This document shows, in pieces, positions 34,791-46,973 of a stretch of 64,000 nucleotides of DNA (position 1 is the first letter of the stretch; each line of letters starts with the position of its first letter). This DNA is from Tetraselmis striata (lineage: Eukaryota; Chlorophyta; Chlorodendrophyceae; Chlorodendrales; Chlorodendraceae). The notes below the pieces were generated by a model that saw only the letters and a program-made list of their open reading frames with translations, made no database searches and was not told where the DNA came from. The stretch covers positions 186,001 through 250,000 of the forward strand of contig VCJN01000543.1 in NCBI GenBank assembly GCA_006384855.1, read 5' to 3'. Made by a program: the position numbers and the translations under genes.

Positions 34791-35084
34791 TAAAACTCAG
34801 CTCAATTTGAGGCCTTATTCGCCAGAGATTTCATCGGCGGGGTACTGAGCTTGGTGGCAGCTCGAGAGCGTGCACGCTTCCTTATCATGCGCGGCACAGA
34901 TTCGTCCGTAACCTCTTGCCGAAGTTACACAGCGCGGCCATGGACCACCCACGCACCGACGTGCCCGCGTCGTGGCCCGGGGACTTTCAACCGGGCGCGC
35001 ATCACTCCTCCGTCCCGCCTTGTCCGGGTTGCGGACCGCGTTTAAGTAGCGTATTTATGATTATATGTTGATATTTATAGTTGC
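34791..35084 (+). repeat. Unidentified repeat ORF, copy 2 (inverted)
   Basis: Matches 18440-18640 in reverse orientation over about 200 bp. It adjoins the downstream end of TE-A copy 2 and may belong to the same composite element. Confidence 0.6.
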
Positions 35085-36480
35085 ATGAGCTAGTTGCAAA
35101 AGGCGATCAGTAAACCACCCAAAAAGGCAGTAGGAACCGTCCACTACATAAATTGCGCGATGAAAGCAGCACCAAAAGAGGCTGCGGAATGAGCACGGAC
35201 TACATACACATCATACTTGGCCGTCTGCACTCCGGCAGAGAGAATGCCGCCCAAGCAAGTTACCATGCACGCAAGCATAGACTCGCTGCAACAGCCCTCG
35301 CCGCGTCCGCGACATGTGATAGCGGAACTCAGCGGGTTGGCCGGCAAGCAACAAAGTTCCGAAGAGCCTGGACGGACTGACCGCAAAGGAATCATGAAGT
35401 CGGGGCGGAAGGTAGGACCGCCAGGGAAGTTGCGCACAACAAGTAACACCGCGAAGATGTCGACCACCGTTAAAGCGGATTTTCCGAGGCGGCCGCGGTT
35501 CTCAACCACATTAGGGTAGTACCGGTGAACACCCTGCACTAGGGCGGAAGACGCCCGGTCCGCTGCCAGCTTGTTGAGCTCCGCCTCGGTCGCCGCGATC
35601 CCCGGGGTGCACCGGCGGGGGTCGTTGCCCCAAGTGGGGGTCGTGAAGGACACGCACGCGAAATTGATCATGTAATCGCACGCCCCCCCCCCCCCCCCCC
35701 CCCCCCCCCGACAGCGTCAAATCTGACGGCCGCGAGTGATCCGCTGGGCGCAGTAGCCCATTCGTCTCAAGGGCCAAGTCGCCGACTCCCGAGCGGTCCC
35801 GGTCGAGCACCGTCTTGCTTCAATCTCCACGGAATCGCACAGATTTTTCAAAGCGGTATGCATGCGGTGCTTATAGTTCGCGACGGGGCAGATGGGCAGA
35901 TGATCCACGACGAAATCCGTGGCGTTCCGGTTCGAGCCATCCGTAGAGCGAAGCCATAAGGGGTTAATACCCCACGTGGGGCCGGGGCATGTGACAAGCG
36001 CGGAACCCCCGTGCTGGCGAAGGCCTAACACCCGCGCAACGGCAACCGAATAAGCAGGATGGGGAATCTTGCGGGCTGACTCATGATCCGACTGGTAAAG
36101 CGATAGAGAGCCCGACCCGCACGCGATGTACAAGCGCATGGCATCAAGTCGCGAGGCCTCGGCACCCGTACGTTGGAAGCCAAGAGCGAGGGCCACGAAA
36201 TCACGCAAGCGAATCGCACGGCTGGGGTGGCATAGGACAACCATGGTCGTGGGTTGATCGTCGGAGGCAGCGCTCGTACTCGTACCTGAGGGCGGAGCTG
36301 TAGTAACGCCTGGCTGCGGTTCTAGTTGGGAAGGAGTTGCCACTGACGGAGGGCCGGGGGTGCCACTAATTCGCGGGGCGACGGTATCTTGAGAGCTACG
36401 ACAGAAGCGCATGTAGTAACGGTTTTGGCAGTACTCATACCACCGATAGGAAGCGGTAGTGGCTGGGCAGCAGAGGCGGC
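35085..36480 (-). mobile_element. Repeat family TE-A, copy 2 (longer)
   Basis: Inverted counterpart of 5136-6305. A minus-strand frame (36607-35717) is continuous for 296 residues, with GFQRTGAEASRLDAMRLY, VARVLGLRQHGGSALVTC and TDGSNRNATDFVVDHLPIC. After a 27-base homopolymer (35709-35683, G on this strand) a second frame starts MINFACVSF and runs to 35144. This copy keeps about 250 bp missing from copy 1. Substitutions between copies often preserve the amino acid, consistent with past coding function. I do not recognise the protein. Similarity to the 10.7-11.3 kb fragment lies immediately upstream, so all may be parts of one larger element. Confidence 0.65.
35683..35709. repeat. Homopolymer, 27 C, inside TE-A copy 2
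   Basis: Same location within the element as the 23-base run of copy 1 and the same strand sense relative to the element. Confidence 0.9.
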
Positions 36481-36599
36481 CACCAGCCCGGGTATGGTCT
36501 AGTCGCCACAGTATTGCTATACTACCAGCACTTCGTTCTAATAATGTGTTGTTTATTACATAATAAGGGCGTTCACAAAAGCGCACTACAAACAGAACT

Positions 36600-36955
36600 A
36601 ACAGCAACTATGAAAGGTTGCCAGCAAAAGAGAGACACAAGCCTGAAACCAAGGTTGAGCAGGAGGACAGGGAGCCAAGAACCAAGAAGGAGACAAGGGA
36701 ACCACGAAGTCACTTAGCTGCCAGGAACCAAAGGAACCCCCGCCCCGGGGTAGGCTATCAGCCGCGGCGAGGACGCTTGCAGCCAATGACCCGGGTCATA
36801 GCAACACATGCCGACGAGCGACGCGACGCAGGCGCAGGAGCACCATCACGTGCCGCACGCGCGGCCGCGACCCCGCCAAGAACGTTGTCTGCATATGTGC
36901 CATGTTGATGAGCAAGGAGAAATGGCGGCGCCACGCAGACAAGAGCTGGCCGATT
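36600..36955 (-). repeat. Inverted copy of the 10.95-11.28 kb fragment
   Basis: Shares long identical blocks with 10950-11275 in reverse, including the segment near CATGCCGACGAGCGACGC and the Lys/Glu-rich AAGGAGACAAGGGAACC stretch. It lies directly upstream of TE-A copy 2 on the same (minus) strand. Confidence 0.8.
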
Positions 36956-37386
36956 TTCTAATAATCGATTTTCTAATAATTATTCACGCCAGTACCTGCT
37001 GTAGTACCTGTACCTGACGATGACGTAGCAGCATCGCCTGCTGTGGCGCAGCAGCAAGCAGCGACAGGACGAAAGCGTACGATGACGGCCGGCGGATGAC
37101 GGCCGAAGCCACTACAGGTCGCGCTACATCGATACAGGTCGTGGCGACCGCGCCGCCTCGGCGGCAGCATCGCGCTGATATTATTTATAGGATTGACGAG
37201 CTCGAGCGCAGGTGGCTGGCGAGTCGACGCTCACTGCGCTCCTGACTACAACTAGCATTGCGTAGCGCCTCACCTAGCATATCTTCACACGGGCGCCTGC
37301 TCGAGTTCCTCACCCAGGGAGCCTCCTCTGCCGCCAATCTCCCGGAACCGTCCTCAGCCGGCGGTCTGCGTTCCGACGACGGAAAA
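36956..37386. other. Presumed promoter region of mnmG
   Basis: About 430 bp between the repeat and the proposed first Met of MnmG. No clear TATA box was identified. Confidence 0.35.
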
Positions 37387-40300
37387 ATGGCGGCGGCAGC
37401 GCTATGCAGCATCACTCATCCTCCGGCCGCTTCCTCACCGGGATGCCGGACACGCACTTGCCCGTTTCGTGATGGAGCAAGGACGCCCAGTCAGCGGAAG
37501 CTGGCAGGCATGTCGACACCGCTTTCCCTGACACATTCCAGCACTGTTCATTGCGGTTGTTCCCAACCTGGAGGTCGTAGTTTCGCCATGAAATTGGAGA
37601 GTGGCATAACAGTCCAATGCGCGTGTCTCTGCGCAGGCCTTTACTCGACCTTCCGCCGCCGGTATGCCTGCCAGAGCCGCAAAGTCTACCTGGGAAGTCG
37701 CGCCGCCAGGGTGAGAACGCGAGCGCCGCGGACCAAAGGCCGTGCATCACCAGTTCGCCAGCTGCTTGGTTGTGTTGTCACTACTAAGTAACCCCCCCCC
37801 CCCCCCCCCCCCCCCCCCTTGCAGCATGTACCCACAGCGATGCACTCTGAGCTCGAAGGTGAGGCGCATTACGACGTGGTGGTCGTGGGAGCCGGCCACG
37901 CGGGCTGCGAAGCCGCTCTTGCAGCTGCGCGGACAGGCTGCAACACCCTTTTGCTCACACTCAGCCTGGACAAGATCGCGTGGCAGCCCTGCAACCCGGC
38001 GGTGAGGGCGCGCCCGGCTGAGCCATGCCACAGCTTTCCATGCGCTAGGCACAGCTAGGCTCTCGTGCAGGCGGACATTGCGAAGGTATGCATGCCGCGC
38101 CTGAGGTGGCGTTCGGGGTGGTGTTGGATGTCCAGGTCGGCGGCCCCGCCAAGTCCCAGCTGGTGCACGAGGTGGACGCGCTCGGCGGAGAGATTGGGAA
38201 GATGGCCGACCGGTGCTATCTCCAGAAGCGCGTGCTCAATGCCTCAAAGGTCGGTGTGCGAGGAGAAATCAACAGGATCTTTGTCGGCGTTGCTGGCTCG
38301 GGCAATGCTCGCCATGAATGGCATGCATGTTTTGACTCGGGGTGTGGCGCTGATCGGCGGTTGCTGCACACAGGGGCCCGCCGTGTGGGCTCTCCGGGCG
38401 CAGACAGACAAGCTGGAGTATGCCAAAGAGATGCGCACCGTGTTGGAAAACACGCCGAATCTGTCTATCCGCGAGGTGCGCCGACACACTACTCCATCCC
38501 AGCTGGGCAGCGGCTGCAAAGGGAGCGCACACTCTTGGCGGCGCTTTGGGGCTCCCTCAGTTTGCATCACTGCGCACACTGCTGACACAGTCGCCCCTTG
38601 CTGTTGGATCAACAACTGCCCCCCTCCCTCCTGGCATGCGCAGGCAATGGTGACCGGGCTGGAGCTCGACGCCAACGATGAGGTGACGGGAGTGAGCACC
38701 TTCTGGGGCATGACGTTCCGGGCGCCCGCCGTCGTGGTGACCACCGGGACGTTCATGAACGGCGTCATCTGGGTGGGCCGCAAGTCGCTGCCTGCCGGGC
38801 GGGCCGGCGAGGCGCCGTCCGTGGGGCTGACGGAGGCGCTGCAGGACCTGGGCTTCGAGACGGGCCGCCTGAAGACGGGGACGCCAGCGCGTGTGGACCG
38901 CCGCACCGTTGACTTTTCTCATATGGAGGTCCAGCCCGGGGATGAGCAGGTGAGAGCCCCCCCAAAAGACACTTCTACATCCCAGCTGTGAGCGTAAATG
39001 CGTCATTTTCCCGCCGTCCAGTCTGACTTTCTCCCCCTGAACGAGTGGTCCGGGTACTGCTGCAGGTGAGCTGGTTCAGCTTTGACCCCGCGGCGCATGT
39101 TGAGCAGCCGCAGATACCGTGCCACCTGACCCGCACCACCGCGGCCACGCACGCGCTCATCGAAGCCAACCTGCACGAGACGCCGACGTACGGAGGCTGG
39201 GTCTCCGGGAAAGGGCCGCGCTACTGCCCGTCCATCGAGGACAAGATCGTGCGCTTCAAGGACAAGGAGAGCCACCAGGTCTTTCTGGAGCCGGAGGGGC
39301 GCAACACCCCGGAGCTCTACGTGCAGGGCTTTTCCACGGGTCTCCCGGAGCGCCTGCAGCTCGGCTTGCTTCAGACACTGCCGGGTACGTACGCGTTCCG
39401 CCTGCGCACCGCCAATCTCCGCAGCGTTCGGCACGTTGCGTGGCTCTCCGATTGCTGTGGCGAGGTGTCCTTGGCTCTTACGCGACGGGGGGCCGGGGGG
39501 GGGGGGGGGGGGGACATGTCGGAACATGTCTGAACCTGTGAGAACATCCCTATCTCAAATCGGAATTGCGGTAGAGGGAGATGGGGGCACATTTTAACTT
39601 CTTGGACACCGCAAACGCCGGCTTGAATCCTCTGCCAAAATCGGGCGGTAACGCCACGTACTCCTGCGTCACGGGGGCAGGCCTGGAGAGCTGCAAGATG
39701 CTGCGGCCCGCGTATGCGGTGGAGTATGACTACTTCCCCGCGTACCAGTGCTATCGCACCCTGGAGACGCGCAAGATCCGGGGGCTGTTCTTCAGCGGGC
39801 AGCTGAACGGCACGACGGGGTACGAGGAGGCGGCGGCCCAGGGACTGGTTGCCGGCCTGAACGCGGCACGCCGCGCGCAGGTATGGCCACGCTGCTGTCT
39901 GCCCGCCTGCCTGGCTTGCAGATGGCTTGCAGCCAGCGCTCTGCTTCCTGTCGGTTGTGCGCTTTGATATGTTTTTTGAGGGTCGGTGTTATGGCCAACG
40001 GCAATCCCTTGGGTGACTGAGTGTCTCCGACCTTCCGCGGGGCTTGCAGGGGCTAGAGCTGCACGAGTTCTCTCGGGAGCAGAGCTACCTGGGCACCCTG
40101 ATCGATGACCTCATCACCAAGGACCTGCGCGAGCCGTACCGCATGCTCACCTCGCGCAGCGAGTATCGGCTGCTGCTGCGGTCCGATAACGCGGACGCGC
40201 GGCTGACGCCTATTGGCCGCGAGCTCGGGCTGATTGACGACCGCCGGTGGGCGCTCTTCCAGGACAAGCAGGTGAGCCCGCCCTTCCCTGCCAGATGCTC

Positions 40301-41066
40301 AGGTGACAAGCTGATTGATTACCTCCCCGGCTTGTCTGATTTCCCGCTTTCTCGCCCTCTGAAACCCCTCAGGCTGCCATCTCGGGAGAGAAGCTGCGGC
40401 TCGCTTCCGTCCGTGTTAATGTGGAGAGTGACGTGGCCAGAGCGGCCGCCCTGGCGTCCGGCCAGAACATCTCCCAAGCCCCGACGCTGGAGGATCTTCT
40501 CCGCAAGCCGCACGTGACGTATGACGTGCTCGACGCGCACGGGCACGGCGGGCCTCCCTCGCTGAGGAGCGAGGAGCGGCAGTGCGCCGAGATCGAGATC
40601 AAGTACGCGGGCTTCATCCGGCGACAGACCAAGCAACTGGAGAAGGTGAGATCATGTCGAGTCGTTACTGGGCTCTCATCGCACCTGGGGTTGGGCTTGC
40701 GCGCTGCCTTGTCTGCGCAGCATGCAGGCTGCGATGCAGGCCCATTGTACCTCGACGTTAACGCAGTCCGCCTGGCGGCGATGATTGCAGGTGGCGAGTA
40801 AGGCATCCCAGACAATTCCGAAAGATGTCGACTTCATGGCCATTTCCACGCTATCCATGGAATCGCGTGAGAAGCTGGCCCGCGTGCAGCCGGTCGACAT
40901 CGCGCAAGCCTCTCGCATCGGAGGCGTGAACCCTGCGGACATATCGGCGCTGCTGGTTCACCTCGAGGTGCAGCGCCGTGGGGCCAGCGCAGGGGAATCG
41001 AAGAAGCCCGAGAAGCTGAGCAGCCGGCAGCGCCGAGAGCAGATGATGCAGGTGGCGCAAGATTGA
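37387..41066 (+). CDS. mnmG: tRNA U34 carboxymethylaminomethyl-modifying MnmG (GidA), organellar
   Basis: The core uses nine exons: 37825-38001, 38136-38249, 38374-38475, 38644-38949, 39066-39384, 39681-39880, 40050-40271, 40373-40645, 40791-41066, all in phase. The FAD-binding Rossmann motif [18 protein letters not shown], the CNPAVGG motif (split by intron), and the [18 protein letters not shown] and [16 protein letters not shown] segments are diagnostic. MnmG with MnmE modifies the wobble uridine of certain tRNAs using FAD and folate; nuclear copies act in mitochondria or plastids. A basic 5' extension is likely a transit peptide: exons 37387-37507 and 37637-37710 join in phase if the first intron uses a GC donor, giving about 727 residues. 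If translation starts at 37840 the product is 657, close to bacterial enzymes. The upstream exons are less certain than the core. Confidence 0.95.
37792..37818. repeat. Intronic homopolymer, 27 C
   Basis: Forms the polypyrimidine tract directly before the TTGCAG 3' splice site of the MnmG core exon (exon starts 37825). Confidence 0.9.
39495..39513. repeat. Intronic poly-G run (about 18-20 G)
   Basis: Lies in the mnmG intron 39385-39680. Unlike most intronic runs here, it is G on the coding strand. Ends approximate to a few bases. Confidence 0.75.
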
Positions 41067-42842
41067 GCGGTGGTGCGCGGTTGGCTGGGGCGCGCTTCTG
41101 ACGTTGGCTACCACGGATGACTCTCCGGCCATCAGTGCATCCTTCTATTTGGCGATGTCACCCTGCATGGATGCTTGTTATTCAAGTCTTAGTCCTCACC
41201 AGTTGCCGGCGTCAGGAACGTTGGCACTTTCACTTTCATCTTAATAGCACGCCAAGGCACTGTGTATGGGCACTGGCACCGTGGCGCTTCCCACTTGAAA
41301 TCAGGGCAGGAATTGACACGCTGCAGCAGCAGTCGTGCTGCCTACCAACGCGATCTGCTGCTGCTGCGCCAACCCCCTGAACTCGGTCAGATCCGGGTGG
41401 AGTTGAGGCACTGCGCAGGTCATGCACTACCTGGGCGCATGAGCACAAACCGCCTGTGGGGCTTCCTGTTTCAGGCACGATGGTGAGTCGGGTAAAGTAG
41501 GCTGGGGTAGTTTGGCCGCACACTGTAGTGACGCGCCAACCTGTCGCAAAGCTGAACTTGTACTCGTATTACTATATGTTCGAAGAAACAGCCGGTTTGT
41601 GCGTTGACGCAGCAGGTCGTATGTCATCGCGCGCCGGCTTATTCTAGACGACAAAGTAGTTGCATCTGCTGCACGACGACTGGTGCTCTGGTGTACGACA
41701 ACTGTATTCGTACTCCATTTGCATTTGTTGAATGATATAAGTAGCACAAAGAATACGAAACTGATATAAGTAGTGAAATTCTTTTAAGCACTACTACTGG
41801 AACTATTCATCCTGCGATGCCTTTGTGAGTCCCGGCCATACCATTGACAGAAGCCATGGAAATAGCGGCCGGACGGAATAAGCTGAGCGCCTCTCTCGCC
41901 ATTGTCGGCTGCAAGAATAAGGCTTATCGCAAACACCATATAATATATATCACCAATAAAATCGAAAAGGGCTGGGCGGCGCTGGTAAGGGGTGCGACAT
42001 AGGGGTGTGCGCGCGTACTGACATAAACGCGCTTAGCCCCGGAGGCCTGGGGGCGGTATTAGCAAAATAGATATGTAATGGTATAATGAATATACTTAAC
42101 CACGAAATATTATTCGTTGCTTGGGCGCGGCCTGCACTACTTTACATGTTTCATTTGCTTTGAAATATATACCAAACCACAAATTTCCGCCCCCCGGCGC
42201 TTGTGCTCCTGCCGTGTCAGCAGCACACAAATGACTCAGCAGCAATGATGGTACAGAATGGCGCGCGCCGCCTGGCTCAATTCAGCGCAGCTATGGTAGC
42301 GCCTGCTGAATACTTTGCGCAGTGTGTGCGCCGCCTGAATACTACTGCATCCGCCACGAGATGAATTGATTCAGAGCAGATCGCTGGTTACACACCAATC
42401 CCACTGCAAGTCGATGTCTCACTAAAGCGGAGTGATCGCAACACAGCGAACCTCAAATCTATTGAAGGGTCGACAATCTATTGTGGAGCTGATGGATGAT
42501 GGGCAGGATTTGCTGTGGCATGCCAGGTGTCATGCGGCAGTGAGCCAACCAGGGCTGCTTTCCTGGTCACCACCTCTGAACGCAAATGGCTTGGATATGA
42601 TCGAACCAGCAAACCGTGCAGCATGGCTGTAAAACTGATGGCCACATGTACCAGCAATGAAAGGAGACATGCTTCATGTTTCTTGACACGCTGCGTATAA
42701 CCGCAAACAAGGCGCTCTGCTCCACTGCCAGTAGAGCGACAAGCAAGATGGGCCTTATCGGAACCAACACAGCCTCAGCCCCAAAACCAACGGGCGGACA
42801 CATCCCTTATGACGCCGTTATCAGCGCCGAGACCATGCACTT
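41067..42842. other. Convergent intergenic region, no gene
   Basis: Separates the 3' ends of mnmG (+) and the ZNF598-like gene (-). The central part (41550-42400) is AT-richer. No ORF chain or repeat match was found. The true 3' end of the ZNF598-like gene may extend into the right-hand side. Confidence 0.45.
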
Positions 42843-45800
42843 TCAACACCCGCGATCCTTCGAGTCAGCTGAGCGCCCTGCCCACCACCCCACGCCCCCC
42901 GGGCCACGGGGCCCCCGCTGGGCCCCGCAGACTGCCCCGCTCCACTCCTGCACAGAGGACACACACATATCAGTAACACGCGGAGCCACTACTCTGCCTC
43001 GGCGCACTGCATGCCAGAGGAGTCCGCACCCGGTGTTTGCTTTGGCCTTCCCTTTCTTCTTCTTCGACACGCTGAGCTCATTTTCGATGTCGTCCACCAC
43101 ATCCTGCAGCTGCAGAGCGCGCGGCGCCCCGCACGACTCACACGACTCTGACGATGGTCTGCAGGAGCATTGAAAGCGCCAATGATCAGAAATAAGGCAA
43201 CCCTGCCCCGCGTACGACTTGCCGTCATGCACCGGATGAGAGAGTAGGGCGAGCGGAAGGTGACACAAGACGTGAACCAAACTTGTCGCGGAAGCGCACT
43301 CACGCGTTGATCAGTGTGCAGATGGAGCACCGCCAGGTGGCGTTCGCCTGTGCCTGCTGCGTGGCAGCCTCCACTACTTCAGGCGGCACCCACGTGCTCA
43401 CAGCGGACTGCGTGCGGTACACGTCCAGCAGCTCCGCGCGCCGCTGCGGCTCCGGGCACAGCGAGGCCAGCTCCGCAGTGAGCGAGACGAGGCCGAGCTC
43501 CGCGATCTGATCAGGGAGAGCACCCAGGATCGGGGGGCTTCAGAACAAGAGGTACGCGGCATGCAGTCGCATGGGTCGGCAGTGCTCCAGTACAGATGCA
43601 ACCGATGGAACACCGACGCCGGGCTCGGATACACTGCAGGCACAGGTGGCTCACTTTGTGAAAGTAAGCGCCCGCATCGATCTCATGGCGCATAAACTTC
43701 CCCGACTCGCGTTTGAAGGCTGCAAACGCGTCCGCGTCCACCCGCTGCTGGATCTTCTGCACGAGCAGCTGGTTCGCCTCACGCACGCCCTGGGAAACCG
43801 TGCTCTGTGGCGCCTGGCTGCCCGACGCCTGCGCTGGCGTGCGAGGTGCCGCCGGGCCCCGGGATGGCGCCGGCGCCGGGCGGGCGGTGCGCCGCAGGGG
43901 CTGCGCCGGCCCGCTGGCAGGAAGTGAAGGGAAGGCCTCGGCTGAGCCGGGGTCGAACGCATTGGAGGTGCTGATTGGCGGAGCATCTGCACTCGAGCAC
44001 CGTCAGGGGTGATAGTTGAGGACACTGCATTACACTCCATACCCTGAGACAGCTGCCATCGGGACACAAGGTAACGCACTGTCCACGTTCAATCATGACA
44101 ACAAAGGGGGCAACGTTCATCGCGTCGAACGTCAGGGTCGCGTACCTGGCATTCTTCCCCAGTTTGACAAGGCGCCACCCGCTGGCCTGCTGCTGGCCAC
44201 GGAGGAGTACCCCGTGCTGGACGGCGTGACCGGAACGGCGTTCTCGGCGCCAAGGGAGGGCCACGACTCTGGGGCGGGGGGCGGCGCAGCATCGCTGGGC
44301 GGCTCGCGCCAGCCGTGCGCCGCGCTGGCTGCGGCTGCGGCGCTTGGTGGCGCGTGCTGAAGGTTGGGGGCAGAGGTGGAATGCGCCATCTGCGGCGCTG
44401 CGGGAGCGCCTGCGGAGGGCCGTGATGCGGTGGTCGCCCGCTGCTTGGCGCGCCGCCGCTGCGACTTCGATGTCGCTGTGAGGCGGGGCCAGCCGTGCCG
44501 CAGTCAGCGCCCTAACACGGTGCATATGAAGCGATTAGCTGTTGCACAGCATGCGGGGGCTGCACCTGGCAGCGCTGGAAAGTCCTCCTGCGTCAAAGCC
44601 CCGCCGCCCTGCGAACTCGATGCGGCGGACGCCCAGCGGCTGGTACCGCCGCCCCCAGCGTGCGCAGCCGCCCCCGCGCTGCCGCCAGCCACCGGGAAGT
44701 CGTCGGGCGAGAACTGCACCTCTGCCGCAGAAATGGGGATGTGCACCTGCAGGGATTGCGGAGAGCGCTATGCACTATCAGTGCTTGTGGTAGCACTGCC
44801 GCCAGGGGGGGAGGGGGGACTACCGCCGGTGTGACTGATACCGTAATCCAAGGCCGCAGGCAGATCCGCAAAAGACACCTATTACCCTCATCGCCGCGAG
44901 TGTAATCAACTTTTCAGGGCTCCCTGCTGCACCGCAGGCGTGATGCCCTTTAGCCACCTGCACCCCGTGCAGTAGAAACTACCTCTCCCCCCTCTCCCTC
45001 TCTCTCCCCCCCCCCCCCCCCCCCCTTCTCTCTCTCTCTCTCTCTCTCTCTCCATATATAATATAATATAAATCCACTGCGGCAGTGCTGCGTCAGGTAC
45101 TCACGTCGCTGTCGCTCATCTCCTGGGCACCTCTCCCAGCAGCACCGCCCGCATTGGCGTTCCGCCTGGATCGCGCGCCCGGAGGGCCTGCCCCTTCCGG
45201 ATACTGCGCAGCGCATGCGCCCAGGATGCCATCAGACAACACGGAGAGTCCACAGGACCTGTTCAGGCGAGGCGGTGTGTCCGTCACCGGCGGCGCGGCA
45301 GCGCGCACCTGGAAGGCAGTCGGGAGCGCCAGTGCCTCGCGCCGCTGCCCCTTGGACATCCCGCCCTTGTGCTCCAGCGCCTTGTGCTGCCGCAGCTCCT
45401 GCTCGCTGGGGAAGACGACAAACTTGTTGGCGAGGCAGTCGCTGTCCTCGCAAAGAAAGTGGCTGCTCCGAAAGTGCCCTGCGCGGCATCCGCGCGGAGG
45501 CGGTGACGTCAGGCATCGCGCATGGGCTGATGGGCGCAAGTAGCACTCGACACCCTCTGAATTGTGGAACAGTGTACGGTTGTCGGGGGCCTGACCTTCG
45601 AGCTCAGTGTAGTCCCGGTAGTAGACATACTTGTTGGGGTCAGCCCTGAGGCAGCAGGGGCAGGCAGTGGGTGTTAGCCCTCATCGTGCGGTTGCCATGC
45701 CATGCCATGCCATGCCATGCGGGGGCTGCACTCGGGCCTGCTCTCACCTCCTGCATATGAAGCAGTGCTCGTGCGCCGTCTGCATGTGCTGGTAGATCTC

Positions 45801-46973
45801 GTTCTCTCCGTAGAACCGCTTCCGGCAGAACCTGACGTTGGCCATGACCACAATCGCAGAGGAACTCGTCAGTGATGCGAGGACTACAGCATGATGGTGG
45901 AGGGAGACTGAGGAATGGCGGGAATAGAGCGCCGCTACCTGCACTGGGGATGGCCTTGAAGATGTTCTCGGCCATGGGCCCAGACGCGTCTCCACGGTTG
46001 AGGTGGCGGTTGAGGTCGGCCTTTGTGTAGAGCTGCTGCTCGGAGATGAACACCTGTTGAGGGCGGAGAGGCCGGCGGGGGAGGGTAGCATGGGAGAGGT
46101 GAGTGGTGATGGGTGGGCGCGGTCATGAGACGATGCTCTTTCTTTCTTGAGCACAGCATTGTTGTTCACCAGCGCTACAAAACATAGGAGTTCGAGCCCA
46201 GTGACTGCCCGAAGGCACTCCGCTGCGCTGGCGGAGAGGAGAGGGGGGGAGGGGGGGGGGGGGGGGCGCGCTGCGAAGACACACCCCACCTTCCTGTTCT
46301 CCACACAAAGATCGCAGAAGTGGAGATTCTCCACGCTCAGCAGGTGCTTTTTGAGTTCCTTGAGGTTGGGGAACGTTCGATTAGCGCCGTCTGTGCTGGA
46401 TGCGGCAGGATGCGAGAAGCTGCACATCCGCCTGCGGTGCGCAGCGGAGTTGCGGAGGTCAGACCACCGCGGAGGTCACATGACCAATGGCGGGGGAGCA
46501 CATGGGCGATGTCCTTCCGCAGGGGGCGGAGGCAGAGGGCCGGCAGCTTGCCTCATGTGTTGGAAGTGGTCCTGGTCGTCAAAGTAGGCATCAATGCTCC
46601 TGAGGCAGTGATATCCCTTCTCCCTTGAATTCTGAGGCAAACAGGCGCGCCAGGAAACCGTCAGGACAACGTCTCCCCCGCCCCCTGATCACCGAATCGC
46701 GGGCCTGCCCTCCACGGCGGTGCAGCAGCGGGCGCACGGTCCAACCTTGTGGCTGAGGGAAGAGAAGACTTCGGGCGGGGCACTGGCGGTGAAGGATCCC
46801 AGTGCGCGAGTCACCAGCACCGCTGGCGCCTCTTGCTGGCACATCACGCAGCGGGTGTCTTTCAGCACGAAGCGCATGCGCATCACACATTTGGAGCATG
46901 CTTCCTTGTGGCCGCAGGGTCCGTATGCCAGCCACTCAAGAGGCTCGGCACAGATGAAGCAACACTCTTCCAT
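42843..46973 (-). CDS. ZNF598: ZNF598/Hel2-type RING E3 ubiquitin ligase
   Basis: Exons (minus): 46973-46746, 46631-46552, 46431-46290, 46053-45939, 45883-45748, 45645-45596, 45478-45309, 45203-45105, 44746-44566, 44409-44146, 43986-43655, 43506-43304, 43158 onward; about 700 residues. The RING comes first (CCFICAEPLE, CGHKEACSKC, CVMCQQ), then a C2H2-like series: LHFCDLCVENRK, YTKADLNRHLNRGD, RFCRKRFYGENEIYQHM, HCFICRR, DPNKYVYYRDYTELE, HFLCEDSDCLANKFVVF. This order is specific to ZNF598/Hel2, which ubiquitinates 40S proteins on collided ribosomes. Two FPALP/WPSLG-type motifs follow. Near the C-terminus WRCSICTLIN and SCESCGAPR form a RanBP2-type zinc finger, then a Lys-rich tail. The first Cys of the third finger is not visible; the 45939/45883 junction is doubtful. 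Intron 2 has a GC donor. The stop at 42843 is provisional; a donor at 43029 is possible. Confidence 0.88.
44985..45060. repeat. Intronic CT tract with 20 C
   Basis: CT repeats flank a C run (45006-45025) in the intron between exons 8 and 9 of the ZNF598-like gene; on the gene's coding strand it is GA plus poly-G. Confidence 0.85.

Noticed and set aside
37412-37750. Minus-strand 112-residue ORF opposite the mnmG leader
   Set aside because: Antisense shadow of the mnmG 5' region.
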